Origin: Neoceratodus forsteri
Taxonomy: Eukaryota > Chordata > Ceratodontiformes > Ceratodontidae
Reading direction: 5' to 3'
NCBI GenBank assembly: GCA_016271365.2
Contig: CM028129.1
Location: 457,698,501 to 457,762,500 of the forward strand
Length of the DNA: 64,000 bases
Shown piece by piece: positions 45,036 to 56,912 of the stretch (position 1 is its first letter; each line of letters begins with the position of its first letter). Made by a program: the position numbers and the translations under genes. Below the pieces are notes generated by a model. The model saw only the letters and a list, made by a program, of their open reading frames with translations, was not told the origin of the DNA and did not search any database.

Positions 45036-45055
45036 GCTCAGGGGCGAAATACATT

Positions 45056-45460
45056 GCCAGTTGAACATTGGGAGGCTAGCAAGGATGCTCCGCCCTGGGG
45101 TGAGATACTGCAAGAGGTCCGAGAAATGAGGGCTACCATTTCCCTACAAGCCCATTCCAGAGATGCAATGGGCCCAAACCCCTCTCAGAGTGTGTCTGCT
45201 GTGGGGGTGGGGGTGTACTCCCAGGCATCCCCTGTTGACAGCAGCTCAAAGATTAATGAATTGACTATGGAAGTGAGGGAATTACTGAGGCATCTCCCCA
45301 TGCTGACCACACACCAGACAGAGGTTGAATCATAATTTTCTGTGGTGGTACCCCCTCCTCAGCCCCCAATGTGATGCCTTGGCCACACCAGACTCTAGAA
45401 AGCATACTCTGTCATAATTGTGGGAAGGAGGGGCATATGAAGAAAGAATGCCAGTCCCCA
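45056..45460 (+). pseudogene. Gypsy-1 gag C-terminus with zinc knuckle
   Basis: Continues the gag from 40803: LPVEHWEASKDAPPWGEI, a helical stretch ending EVRELLRHLPM, a short frame change near 45335, then CHNCGKEGHMKKEC at 45410-45451, a CX2CX4HX4C nucleic-acid-binding knuckle. It marks the gag end just before protease. Confidence 0.88.
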
Positions 45461-45559
45461 AAAGACTTACAAAAGGCTGTATACAGACTTCAAGGGGAGC
45501 TCCGGAAAGTGAAACCATGGCCGAGGAGTGCTGGAAACTACCTCAGTGAAGGCTCAGGA

Positions 45560-46685
45560 AATCCCAACTCCAACTTCTTTGTGGCTAAGTCGTCTGTACC
45601 GGCCCCTGCTACTGTCCCTCCAGACTGGTCCAAGATAGTGGGCCCTTCAATGGAGACTAATGTGGCTGTGAATGGTATTCCTACTCGGGCTGTGCTTGAC
45701 AGTGGGTCGCAAGTGACCATTGTGTTTCAGGACTGGTATGACAAACACTTATCTGATATGCCCTTACAATCCCTGGAAGGCCTACATGTGTGGGGGCTGA
45801 GCGACAAGTCTTATCCATATCTAGGATATGCCCGCCTCTGGTTGTCTTTTCCTGCAACTGTCACTTGCATAGAGGAGCAAGTGTAGACACTGGCCCTAGT
45901 GTGTCCACCCACTAGACTATATGATGTGTTTCCCCTGTTAATTGGAACAAATGCCCACATGTTTGGGAGACTAGCACAACTCTGCCATGAGAAACAAGGG
46001 CAGCTGACTGGATGGGCCCTAAGAATTCTAGCCTTAGTAAAAAGGGCTTATGACTGGCAACAGAGAACTGATGAAGTGGACCCAAATGAGCCAGTGGGGA
46101 TAGTGTGGAAAAAGGAACCTGACTCCTTGGTATTGGCCCCCAACGCCCAGTGCACAATCCATGGAGAAGTCTGCCTAAAGAGAAATGTAAAGGACAAAAT
46201 ATTAATTTTGGATACACCTGGAGATGGAAAGTTGCCATAGGGATTATTGGTCAAACCCAGCACCTTGCCTGCTCGTGCCCATGCCTATGCACGACGAGTG
46301 ATGGTCCAGATTCAGAATGTGTCAGATCGGGAGATTCGGGTGAACAGAGGGTGCACCCTAGCTACAGTACACTGCGCCGACACTGCCGTATTGCCCAGCA
46401 ACAAGTACTCTGGTGAGAAGGAGAGAGTGACCCCGGACTTATTTGACTTTGGTGACTCCCCATTGCCAGCTGAATGGAAGGCTAGAATTACCAAGGAACT
46501 CGCTCAGAGGGACCAAGTGTTTTCATTAAAAGAATGGGACATGGGGTGTGACCAGGGTGCAGAGCATCACATACGCCTGCATGATGACCGGCCATTTCGA
46601 GAGAGATCCCGACGTCTTGCTCCAGCAGACATAGATGATGTGAGGAGACACCTGCAGCAAATGCTTGCTGCTGATGTGATATAAG
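45560..46685 (+). pseudogene. Gypsy-1 protease and pre-RT region
   Basis: The aspartic protease site AVLDSGSQVTIVFQDWYD is at about 45688-45740, with AVNGIPTRA before it and LIGTNAHMFGR near 45935 as the second conserved block. A connecting segment (VQIQNVSDREIRVNRGCTLA) and the RT approach region GAEHHIRLHDDRPFRERSRR and DVRRHLQQMLAADVI follow; the latter is typical of gypsy pol. Stops at 45885, 46239 and 46684. Confidence 0.88.
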
Positions 46686-46892
46686 AATCAAGGAGCCCAT
46701 ATGCCTCACCCTTTGTGGTTGTGCTCAAGAAGAATGGGTCAGTAAGGATGGGTGTTGATTATCGAACCCTGAACCAGCGGACCATCCCCGACCAATACAC
46801 CATGCCCAGTATACAAGTTGCCCTGGATTGTTTGAATGAGGCAAATGGTTTTCGGTATTGGATCTTCGCAGCGGATACTACCAGATCCTAAT
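46685..46892 (+). pseudogene. Gypsy-1 RT, fingers only
   Basis: SPYASPFVVVLKKNGSVRMG, VDYRTLNQRTIPDQYTMP, then after a one-base frame change FSVLDLRSGYYQI (motif A) at about 46846-46887. The sequence breaks off there and an L2-like 3' UTR begins, so YxDD, RNase H and integrase are lost. Confidence 0.9.
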
Positions 46893-47120
46893 TTCAGGGA
46901 TTTGTGCTTGTTTTTGGGTCCATGGTATAATGTACAATACCTTGTGTTCAACTGTTGCACAATCTTACAATGTTGTATTATTTGTACTACCCACATACTA
47001 TTGTAACTGATCATCCTTCACAACCCTATGTAACCCTTCCCCTCAGGTCGCACTGTGAGAGGAGCAACTTGTTGTTCAGTGTGCCTTCCTGGTGAAACAT
47101 TTCTATAAATAAATAAATAA
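46893..47120 (+). mobile_element. L2-like LINE 3' UTR with ATAA tail
   Basis: Non-coding, ending CCTGGTGAAACATTTCTATA and (AATA)n at 47105-47120. CCCTCAGGTCGCACTGTGAG aligns loosely with the UTR at 480-540, suggesting one family. It abuts both the broken gypsy RT and the satellite. Confidence 0.65.
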
Positions 47121-48745
47121 GCTGTATAATGGCATAAATAGGGTTTTTTTTTCAACTTTGGTGCATATCTGGGGCATTTTTGGGAATTTTGACACCAAAT
47201 TTTCAACATGGGGTAATTGGGACCCCTCCTCATGAATTCTGTCTCTGTCATGGCATTATTCACAGTCACTGCGTGGAATCACCTTTCAGGATCGATTAAT
47301 GAAACGACAGTGCCACTGTTCATGGGGGGGGAGGCTCTCAAAAAGCCTATGTTGCAAATTTGGTGAAAAAAATCCCAATAAATGGCTGTTTTACGAGCGT
47401 GTGTTGCGCAGTTTCCACCCATGATCATAACTTTGTCAATTTGTAATATTTTCACTCCAGATTTTCAACATTGGTATTTTTCCATACCTCCTTATGAGCA
47501 GTACAGCTATCATTTTACTTGTCCTGGCTGAAATGTGTTTTTGCACTTCCGGCACAGAATAGCACAATTGCTGTGCGAAATCAGTTTTTGGGATAGTTTG
47601 AGGACATGACAGTGCCACTATTCATGAGCAGAGGTCCTGAAATGCCTATGTTGAAAATTTGGTGACGAAAGTCTATAAAATTACTGTGTTGCAAGGGTGC
47701 ATTGTGCAGTTCCCACGCACCCTTGTAACTTCACAAATTTTGCAATATTTTCATTCCACATTTTCAACACTGCCATTTTTTCACATCTTCTTATGAACAG
47801 TACAGCTGTCATTTTTCACATCCTGCTCAAAATGTGTTTTCACACCTGTGGCGCACAATGGCGTGGTCGCTGTTGGAAATAAACTTTTGGGACAAATTAA
47901 CAAAATCACAGTGCCACTGTTCATGAGGGGAGGTTCCAAAATGCCTGTGCTGATAATGTGGTTAAAAAAAATCCCAAAAATAATTGGGTTACGGACGTGT
48001 GTTGCACAGTTTCTATGCATGCTCATGACTTCGCTAATTCTCCATATTTTCACTCTAGCTTTTCAATGTTGCCATTTTTTTACACCTCCTCCTGAACAAT
48101 ACAGTTCTCATTTTTTACATACTGCTCAAAATGTGTTTTCGGACCTGTGTCACCAAATGGCATAGCCACTGTGCAAAACCACCTTTCACCTAACAAACCG
48201 ATAGTGACGCTCTTCATGATATGGGGTTACAAAAAGCCCATGTTGAAAATCTGGAGTGAATATACCAACAGACGCTTTCGGCATTAGGGTTTCCAACTGC
48301 AACATCCCACCCTGTGCAGACTGACAGGCATCAGGGATGTGACTTGGGATCATCGGCTGTAATCCTTCCTATTCCATCCCTACCCTGCAGTCAGTGACAC
48401 ACATCGTGGTGTGCCTTACAGTGTTCTGCCACAAAGTTCACCTCATTCTCCTATACTGCACCCACCTCAGCGTATTTCCTTATGGAATGGGTACGTATAA
48501 TGCCCAAAGACCCCAAAGCACACCACTACTCTGTCACCGTCACCAGTGTAGGGTGATGCTAAATGGCAAAGCTAAAGAGAAGCATGACCCAAAGGCACAC
48601 CACAGTGCCTGTCATTGCCCTACAGGTGGGGGTGGAGTTGGCGTCACTTCAATACTTCACTGCCATTCCTATTATGTATCTCTAACTCCGGCACTATCAA
48701 TGACAAAGCCAGCGAGATAACATTCGGCATTGACAAATGCTTGTT
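47121..48745. mobile_element. Satellite-carrying insertion, copy b, inside gypsy-1
   Basis: 47121 corresponds to 3134 of copy a (both GCTGTATAATG). About four 299-bp units run to about 48290 (TTTTCAAC and AAATGTGTTTT landmarks near 47535, 47828 and 48130), then a non-repetitive right part. The last 27 bp (48719-48745) equal 7488-7514 of copy a. Left end lost. Gypsy sequence resumes immediately after. Confidence 0.75.
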
Positions 48746-48803
48746 GATATTGTGATGGTACAGACTTGACATGGACGCCATGTTTTCTCCAGGCAGAGAA
48801 GGA
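48746..48803 (+). promoter_or_regulatory. Gypsy-1 internal 3' end with polypurine tract
   Basis: Short residue of the gypsy internal region before the 3' LTR. AGGCAGAGAAGGA at about 48791-48803 is the likely polypurine primer for plus-strand synthesis. Confidence 0.55.
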
Positions 48804-50750
48804 CGTAACCCCCCTACAAATGGGGGTTCCCAAAAAGTCTTCTTTGAGCTTTCCTAAATGCTCACTGCCTGGTGTTCTGTGTTTTAGCAGTTTAAATGTA
48901 TTGCCAGACAGTGCATGTATAGCCTCTATGTACTGTCTCTTTAAGAGCTGCCTGGATTGCAGTTATAATTAATCTGGGAGGGGGCTGCATGTTTCTATGT
49001 TCGAGCCCCGCCCGGGCTGCCAGATAATTGCTCCGTTCTGCCATTGCTATTTGTGCAGAGGGAGCTCTGTTATAAGATGTGCTTATTTGCTGAATATCTA
49101 GTAGAGTGATAATAATATTGCAGTTTGTTCTAACCTGTTTTCTTTGCAGCAAGGACTGTTGTGTTTATCGTCAACAACTTGGCCCGGGACTGTCAGAATG
49201 GGCCAATCAGTACTGTTGGGACTCTAAAATGGAGCCTGCCTACAGGGGCTTGGTGGGGTCAAAACTTGTAGGAATTGTAATTTTTGTATTTTGGCACCTA
49301 AATGAACCTGAAGGGGGAGCTCTTGTTGTGACTGACAGACAGCTCAGCCAACCGAACCTTTTGGATCTTGGGAAAATTCCCAGACTTCTTGCAGTTTTCA
49401 GTTAGTTCTTTGTTGGGAAGTGAAATGAGTAACAGCTCAAGTGATTTGAGCAGCAGTTCTGTGTAGTTTTGCATGGGAGAACTGTGAAAGGGCTGAGTTT
49501 TGGCCTGCTTGTCTGCCTGCTGTCCCTGAGAAGGAAAATAGAGTTTATTCAGACTGAATCCAAGTTGTGAGAACTGTTTAAGCCACTGGACTGTGACCAG
49601 GCTTTAACCTGAAGAAGACCAAAGATTTGATGAATGCGATAGGCCTGTTAGAATTTCTAGCCACCTCTGAACTCCCGATTTGTGCAGAGACTCTGTAATT
49701 GCGATTGGATAGCAATCTGCCTGGTATAGTGGAATGTCTTACATGTAAATGTGCTGTGTGCTGTTAGTGGGTCGTGATTTGGTTCCCCACTGTGTGTTGA
49801 ACTGTGTTCTGCTTGCTGGAGGCTGCATCCAGCTCCAACGGACTGAGTCCGAATTCATTACCATTTCACCTGGGCCTTGCCACACTGGCCCAGCTGGATT
49901 ACCCATTGCATGGAGAAAGCCATCAATGAGAGACTTGCCTGGGGATCAGCCCCTTGCTCAACGCTTGAACAGGAATGACGCCTCAGTGATCCGTGTGGGC
50001 CCTGCTGCTCCTGGCACTCCAGCTCAACAACCTGCAGTCTCAATTTCATCCTGCCTGTGTCCTGTATTGGGTTTCATGAGTAAATATCAGGGTAGCTCCC
50101 TGCAACAACAGCTAAATCTAAACTGTTGTCATCTGATTGTCTTGTTGCTTTTTCTTTCACGAATTGAGCTCTCCAGCTCCAGATTACAAGTAGTGTATGT
50201 TGTGCTTGTTGCTTTCTTCTATCACAGGACCCCAACCAGCTGCAACGTTCCTGGCTAGCCCCCCATTTTCCTACCTGGGTACCAGAGTGTGTGACTGAGT
50301 GGGGACTTAAAGCACATGCATAACTGTTGGATTAATATAGCCTTTAAGCAAATCAGATCTGACTTTTTTGCTGCATTTAACCTGACTGTGGTTCCAGTTT
50401 GTGCCAAGAGTACTGTACTGTTGCTATTTACTGTGCATAACCTTGTTTTACAGGGAGTCCCCAGGGTTGAGCCAGGGGAACCAGCCCTGGTGGTAAGTGC
50501 AAACAGTGTGAGTACTGGTATGGTGTACAAGGGTACTGTGAAAGTGATTATCGATATTGCACAGGCCACTAGAAGAGAAGGGGGGGGGGGGTTAACAGTG
50601 TTCCGGAGGGCTGAGCTCAGGTTAGTTTGACCACTACCAATCCTGACCTCCAGGTGGAAGCACCTGTTTCAGAACTCAGGCCCCTTAAACTGCTACTAGC
50701 CGCGCAGGCAGGGGTAGTAGCCCTTGGGATAGCGGTACCTAGGGGTTACA
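48804..50750 (+). repeat. Gypsy-1 3' LTR
   Basis: Begins CGTAACC (first base changed from T) and ends GGGGTTACA. It aligns with 37648-39630 throughout, with roughly one difference per dozen bases in the first 160. Relative to the 5' LTR it lacks about 49 bp near 50350, including the AATAAA, and has a small insertion near 50230. Confidence 0.93.
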
Positions 50751-50754
50751 TAAT

Positions 50755-53290
50755 CATATCCCCTCTTTCCCTCCTTACTTCCAGGGAGTATATATTTAGT
50801 TCCTTAAGCCTGTCCTCATAGGATTTGTGATGTAGACCCTGCACCATTTTAGTTGCCCTTCTTTGAACCACCTCTACCCTGTCAATGTCTTTTCGTAAAT
50901 GGGGCCTCCAAAACTGAACATGGCACTTGATGTGCGGCCTCACTAATGTTCTGTGTAGTGGAATTATTACCTCCCTTTTCCTGCAGGTGATTCCCATGCC
51001 AGTACATCCCAGTATCCTACTAGCCCTTCTTGCTGCCTTGTCGCATTGCCTTCCTACCTTGAGGTCATCAGAGATGATCACCCCCCGGGTCCCTTTCCTG
51101 CTGGGAGCATCCCAACTCCTCCCCCCCAGGTGGTATGTTGCTCCTTGGTTTTTGTGTCCCATGTGTATTATCTTGCACTTTTTTGCATTAAAAACCAGCT
51201 GCCAATCCCTTGACCAATCCTCCAGCTTCTTTTAGATCTCCCCTCATTCTATCCACTCCCCATGGCATGTCCACTTTGTTGCAGAGCTTAGTGTCATCAG
51301 TGAACAGGCATATTTTCCCTTCTAGACCTTCTGCAATATCACTGATAAAGACATTGAAGAGGACCGGACCCAGCACTGATCCCTGTGGCACCCTACTGGT
51401 CACTTTGCCCTCTGCAGAGTGAATGCCATTAACCACCACCTTATGAGTCCTATTATCCAGTCAACTCTCCACCCACTTTACTACCTTATTCCCCATCCCC
51501 CTATTCTTCAGCTTGCTTAACAGCCTTCTATGTGGAATGGTGTCAAAGTCCTTACTAAAATCCAGGTAGGCCACATCCACCCCCCACTCCCCCCCGATCA
51601 ACCTCCTTGGTTACCCAGTCAAAGAACTCAATGAGGTTAGTTTGGCATGGCCTCCCTCAAGTGAAACCATGCTGCCTTGGGTCTTGCAGACCAATGGCAA
51701 CTAGGTGATCCACTATCCTTTCTTTCAGTAGTGTTTCCATGACCTTTTCCACTACTGAGGTCAGGCTGACTGGCCTGTAGTTCCCTGCCTCCTTAAGGGA
51801 CTACATCAGCCCTCCTCCAGTCCTTGAGCACCTCCCCTGTTTCCAATGACAGGTTGAACAGAGCAGTCAGAGGTTCTGCCAGCACCTTTCTTAGTTCTTT
51901 CAGTATCCTGGTGTGTACCCCATCTAGTACCATTGCTTTATCAACTCTTATTACCATCAGTTCCCTGAGGATCCTTTCCCTTGAAAAAAGACCTGTGTCC
52001 ATCTCTGTACACTTCATGCCCTTATCTGTTATTGCTGGCCCATTTCCTGCCCATTTCCTGCCCCCTCCACTTTGAAAACTGAACAAAAGTATATGTTCAG
52101 TGTATCCGCTTTTTGGTGGTCATCCTCCACACTACCCCCATCCTCTCCCTTCAGCCTCACAATCCCTCCCCTTGTCTTCTCTTTTTCACTAATGCATCTG
52201 TAAAAAGTGTTGTCCTCCTTTACCATGGATTTTGTTATGTGTTCCTCTGTTTGTGCCTTGGCTTTCCAAACTGCCTTCCCTGTCTCCCTTTATTTTTCCT
52301 GATACCTTTCCCTATCCCCCTCCTCCTGTGTTTTTTTGTATTGTTTAAATGCTATTCTTTTTGCTTTTACCTTTCTTGCTACCTCCTTAGAAAACCATAG
52401 TGCTTTCTTCTTTCTCTTCCGCTTGCTGACCTGCTTGACATAGAGTTGTGTTGCCATTTTGATCTCTTCTTTGATAATCACCCACTGTTCCTCTACCCAC
52501 CCTCTTTTCCCCTACTTCCACCAGTACATCTTGCAGACATTTTCCCATCTTTCTGACATTAGCCCTCTTAATGTCCAGGATTCTTGTTCTTGCATGGCTT
52601 GATTCCGCTCCCTCAGTTATATCAAATCACACTGTTCAGTGATCACTGTTTCCTCAGTGCTCCCCTACTGTAACCCCTGCCACACTGTCCCCATTTGTAA
52701 ATACCATGTCCAATAGTGCCCTCTCCCATATGGGTTCTAGGACTAGTTGTTTGAGGAATGCCCTCTGAAGGGAGTCCAAGATGTTCCTGTTCCTGGCTGT
52801 TGCTGCCACAGGAAGGCTCCAATCCATGTCCGGCAGATTGAAATCTCCAACCAGCAACACTGCCCCCTGTGTGTCATTCTTTGGAGTGTTAGCATTAACT
52901 CTTTATCTACCTCCTCCTCCCCCGTGATAGTGGTCTGTATATTACCCTGTGTGATAGATTTCCTCTTTCTCCTTTTGGTGTAACCCAATTTATCTTCCCC
53001 CCCCTTCCTGTTCTCCTTGAACTTCTGTGGCCTTTATGTTGTCTCTCACATAACGAGCCACACACCCCTTTCCTGCCTACTCTGTCTCTCCTGAATAGAG
53101 CGTAACCTGGTAGGGCTACTTCCCAGCCCTGGTTGTCACTACACCAGGTCTCCGTGATGGCCACAATGACCAGATCTGCTTCTACCATATATGTAATAAA
53201 TGTGTAAACTACCTGTGGGAAGCATGGATCTCTGAGAAGCCCTACTATAGGGCTGGCAGCCCACAAAATGAATGACTTCATAGTGATCCT
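50755..53290 (-). pseudogene. CR1-H, 5' part: endonuclease and RT
   Basis: Minus strand, upstream to downstream: VIVAITETWCSDNQGWEVAL (catalytic E, about 53170), VGDFNLPDMDWS (about 52850), KKALWFSKEVARKVK linker, KAMVLDGVHTRILKELRK, a motif A region near 51570 (YLDF), TSRVPQGSVLGPVLFNVF, LFTDDTKLCN (TDD in place of ADD) and LVRPHIKCHVQFW, ending RRERGDMI at 50755. The remainder is at 37272-37647. The TDD change and many frameshifts make it dead. Confidence 0.92.
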
Positions 53291-53369
53291 CTAAGATGAT
53301 GTCACTCCTAGAAGGGAGGGGCTTAGCCCCAAAATGAGCTAAGGCCCCTAATTAGGTTATTGGAAGGCT
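53291..53369. other. Short spacer between CR1 copies
   Basis: 79 bp including GGGAGGGGCTTAGCCCC. It separates the 5' end of CR1-H from the 3' end of CR1-I and might be flank of the gypsy-2 element that CR1-I entered. Unproven. Confidence 0.35.
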
Positions 53370-53530
53370 TATGAACATACGAAAATGCCAGCAGAAACAG
53401 GCCTCACGGTCTATCGGGTCTGCTCGGGTGTGCAGCTAGCACCTTATAATAGTGCTGCCCCTCCTTCCCCCATCGTGACACTTTTCCCTATCCCAACCCC
53501 TCTTGAAGCTGTCTACCATCCTGCAGACCA

Positions 53531-56165
53531 CTACCTCACCCTGCAAGGAGTTCCACTTGTCCACCACTTTTCTGTGAAAAAATGTCTCTTCTTCTCTCTC
53601 CTGAATCTAACCCCCTCCAATCTCAGTTGGTGTCCTCTTGTGTCCCTCCCCTTTCTCCTCTGGAAAATCCTCTCTGTATTAGTCTTGTTTTTTCTCTTCA
53701 GGTATGTAAAGGCCTCAATCATAGCTCCCCTGTCCCTCCTCTCTTCCAGAGAGTACATGTTCAACTCCCCAGCCTTTCCTCGTATGGCTTGTCTTCCAAT
53801 CCCTGGATCATCTTTGTAGCTGTACGCTGTACCGCCTCCAACAAACTGATGTCCTTCTTCAGGAATGGGTGCCAGTATTGCACACAGTACTCCAGGTGGG
53901 GCCTGACCAGTGACCTATACAAGGGCAGGATAACCTCCCTTCTTCTGGAGGAGATCCCTCTAGCTATACACCCCAGCATTTTGTTGGCTTTTGCCACCAC
54001 CCTTCTGCATTGAACAGAGTTGTTCATGTTCCCTGTTATGATCACGCCAGGTCCTTCTCTTCTGTGGAGCAACCCAACTGAACCCCATTTAAGTGATAAT
54101 CCCTCACCTGGTTTTGGACTCCAAAGTGCAGAACCTTGTACTTCTTGGCATTGAACCCCAGCTGCCATTTATCTGCCCACTCCAGCAGCTCATTCAGGTC
54201 CCCCTGCAACCCCTTCCTCTCCTCTGTGTCATCTACCACAGCTCCCATCTTGGTATCATCTGCGAACAGACTGATTTTGCTCCAGATCCCATTCGAGATA
54301 TCTGCAATGAAAATCCCAAACAGTATTTGTCCCAGCACAGATCCCTGTGGTACCGCACTCATCACCGCTCTCGGTGATGAGAGTTCCCCCCACCCCCACC
54401 CTTTGCTGTCTCCCCCTCAGCCAGTTCCTGATCCAGGTCACCAGTTTTGGTCCTGCCCCCACATACTCTAGCTTCCCACCAATCTCCCATGTGGCACTGA
54501 ATCAAAGCCCTTACTGAAGTCCAAGTATAGGATTTCCACAGCATGGCCCTTGTTCGGTTCCTGTGTCACCCAGTCATAGAACTCTACCAGGTTTGTCTGA
54601 TATGATCTGCCTGTGACAAACCCGTGCTGCTGGTCATTCTGGATACCATTTGCCTCCAAGAAGCTCATGAGCCTCTCCTTTAGGGTGGTCTCCATGAGTT
54701 TGCCCACAATTGAGGTGAGGCCCACTGGTCTGTAGTTCTCTGCTTCATCCTTTGGCCCACTTTTATGGATGGACACCACATAGGCCATCCTCCAATCCTG
54801 TGGCACACATCCTGTGTCCAGGGAGGTATTGAACAGGTCTGCCAGTGGCCCCACAAGGACCTCTGTCAGTTCCCTCAGTACTCTAGGGTGAATGCCATCT
54901 GGCCCAGGTGCTTTGTCCACTCTTAATGCCCTCAACCCCTCCAGCACCCTGCCCTCTGTAATCCCTACATCTGTTATCCTCTCCCCTTATCGACCCCACC
55001 TGCCTGAAGTATTTGTCCCCCCTTTTCCTGTGTGAACACAGAGTAGAAGTACTTGTTCACTGCCTCTATCTGCTCTTCCCCTTCTCCACCCACCCCCTAT
55101 CTTTCTTGATCCTCACTAGCTGGTCTTTGCTTCTGCTTTTCTCATCTATGTAACAGAAGAAGTTTTCTTCTCCTCTTTTGATCCCCTGTGCCAGTCTTAG
55201 CTCTCTAGATGCTTTGGCCCCCCTGACCAGTCTAGTGACCTCCCCAGACTTTTCCCTGTATGCATCTTTATCTTCTCCCTTTCCTGTTTTACTATACTTC
55301 CAAAATGCCACCCTCTTGACTCTCACCCCTTCCCTCACCTCTGGTGACAGCCAACTGGGTTTCTTTACCCTGAATTTCTTGTTTTTTTCCTAGTGCAGGT
55401 CTCTGTTGCTTCCGCCAGCCTTCCCCTTATTATATTCCACTTCTGATCTGCATCCATGTGTTGCTGGATGTCTGCCAGATGCTTGTTCAGAATTTCCCCC
55501 ATTATCCTAAAGTCTGCACCCCTAAACTCAACCACCCTTATACCCGTGCTCCCTGTGTCCCTCCCCATGTTTAGTGTGAACCACACTGAGTAGTGGTCAC
55601 TCCCAGCAAGCAGTTCCCCCACTTCTAGATTCCTTACAGCTTCCCCATTATCCAGTTCAAGGTCCAAAGTCCTATCCAGCCATGTCAGATGCTGTACCAG
55701 CTGTGTCAAGAAGCTGTCCTGAAAAGCTTCCAACAGGACCCCCTATCTTGCACTCATGGTGACAGGTGTGCTCCAGTCCACCCCCAGCAGGTTGAAATCC
55801 CCCTCCACCACCGTGTTTCCCTTCCTGCTTACCCTTCGAATTTCATCTGCCAGTTCCTGGTCCAGGTCACAACCCTGTGATGGTGTCTTATACACTACCC
55901 CCATCCTCCATGTCCTAGTCCTCGCATACTGGAACTGCATCCACAGAGCTTATGTCCTCCCCTCCTCCCCTTCCTCCCTTATGCACTTAATCCCCTCCCT
56001 CACATAGATCACCACCCTTCCCCCATTCCTCTTGGCCCTATCCTTTCTGAATAGCCTGTACCCCAGGATCATCATATCCCAATCCTTGTACTGAGTGGCC
56101 CATGTTTCCGTGATGGCCACTACGTCCACCAATTCCACCGCCAGGAGAGCCTGTAACTATATGGT
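53531..56165 (-). pseudogene. CR1-I ORF2, endonuclease and reverse transcriptase
   Basis: Minus strand: VDVVAITETWATQYKDWDM (catalytic E), NGGRVVIYVREG, GDFNLLGVDWST, LAGSDHYSVWF (SDH), a lysine-rich linker, APGPDGIHPRVLRELTEVL, DWRMAYVVSIHKSGPKD, QHGFVTGRSYQTNLVEFYD, LYLDFSKGFDSVPHGRL (motif A), SAVPQGSVLGQILFGIF, SLFADDTKMGA (FADD) and [28 protein letters not shown]. Open segments are separated by about ten frame changes. Confidence 0.92.
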
Positions 56166-56287
56166 TCTGTACCTTAGGCTTCTTGAGTTCAGTGAGACCA
56201 CCTTCCAGCCTTTTACATCTTCAACCTTACTATTCCTCTTCCCCCCACTTTGGTCCTCTCTGTGCCCCCTCCTCACTGCTTTCACCT

Positions 56288-56897
56288 CTAACTAGAGGGG
56301 GTGAGCACCCTATGCTCCCCTTTCCAGACATTGTTTCTAACAACGGTCCCCTCAACACCACCCCTTCCTAGTTTAAATCCACCCTTGCTGAAATATATCT
56401 CTCCAATCCCTGTTTGAGTATGCTCTTCCCCTCTTTGCTCAAATGTAACCTGTCCCCTGCGTATAGGTCGCTGTTGTCCCAGGTCCTGCCCCAGTCTGAC
56501 ACCAGTCCATATTTCTTGGTTCGGCACCAGTCCCTCAGCCACCCATTGAACTCCTCTATCCTTTTTTTTTCTCCCGGTACTTGCACATGGTACTGGTAGC
56601 ACCTCAGAGAATGCCATCGATACTCCCACCTCCTCACACTGCCTACCTAATTCCTTGAACCTCCCCTTTACCACCTCTACTGTTTCCCCAGAAAAGTTAT
56701 TTTTTCCCACATGCACCACCATAAGTGGTTTCATCGTCCCTCTGCTTTCGCACTTGAGAAGTGCCTGTCCTGCCCTGTCTGTGGTCAACCCCAGAATTGC
56801 CTCGGCCCAGATATGACTGTGCCTTCCTCCCTTCCTCCCCATCTGGTCCCCTTTTATATGGAGTCCCCCAGCACCAACACCCACCATCATTCTGATC
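56288..56897 (-). pseudogene. CR1-I ORF1 with esterase domain
   Basis: Minus-strand frames. MVVHVGKNNFSGETVEVVKG matches the GTNxL-like block of the SGNH esterase found in CR1/L3 ORF1; GVSMAFSEVLPVPCAS follows, then FNGWLRDWCRTKKYGLVS and YAGDRLHLSKEGKSILKQGL (D-x-x-H box, near 56420). The domain is thought to aid membrane or lipid interaction. It changes frame near 56570-56640. The N-terminal half continues at 61486-61878. Confidence 0.8.
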
Positions 56898-56912
56898 CTG
56901 ACCCAAAAACCC

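Larger units (their letters stand above)
40804..45048 (-). mobile_element. LINE-D, full-length LINE inside gypsy-1 gag
   Basis: 4245 bp, flanked by ATACATT at 40797-40803 and 45049-45055, and the gag frame continues across once the insert is ignored. The 3' tail is (TTTA)n on the plus strand, the UTR has AAGGCTCCACGTCAGTT, and the 5' end carries a 86-93 bp tandem repeat. Coding parts 41212-44296 lie on the minus strand. The family is the same as LINE-C and LINE-E. It fixes what a complete member looks like, with a single recognisable ORF region plus repeated 5' UTR. Confidence 0.92.
37648..50750 (+). mobile_element. Gypsy-1, Ty3/gypsy element with PNMA-like gag (composite, 13.1 kb)
   Basis: Bounded by TGTAACC at 37648 and GGTTACA at 50750, with a 4-bp TAAT duplication in CR1-H. 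Order: 5' LTR, tRNA-type primer site, gag with zinc knuckle, protease, RT start, then foreign DNA, then the end of the internal region and the 3' LTR. RT palm, RNase H and integrase are missing. LINE-D and a second satellite element are inserted. It moved into CR1-H after that CR1 was fixed. Gag has a frameshift and a stop, so it is inactive. Confidence 0.93.

Noticed and set aside
44679..45335. 218-codon frame across LINE-D 5' end and gag
   Set aside because: Its first half is the LINE-D monomer repeat; only the part after 45055 is gag.
46893..47120. A functional gypsy 3' region
   Set aside because: The sequence carries a LINE-type UTR and AATA tail, not RT or RNase H.
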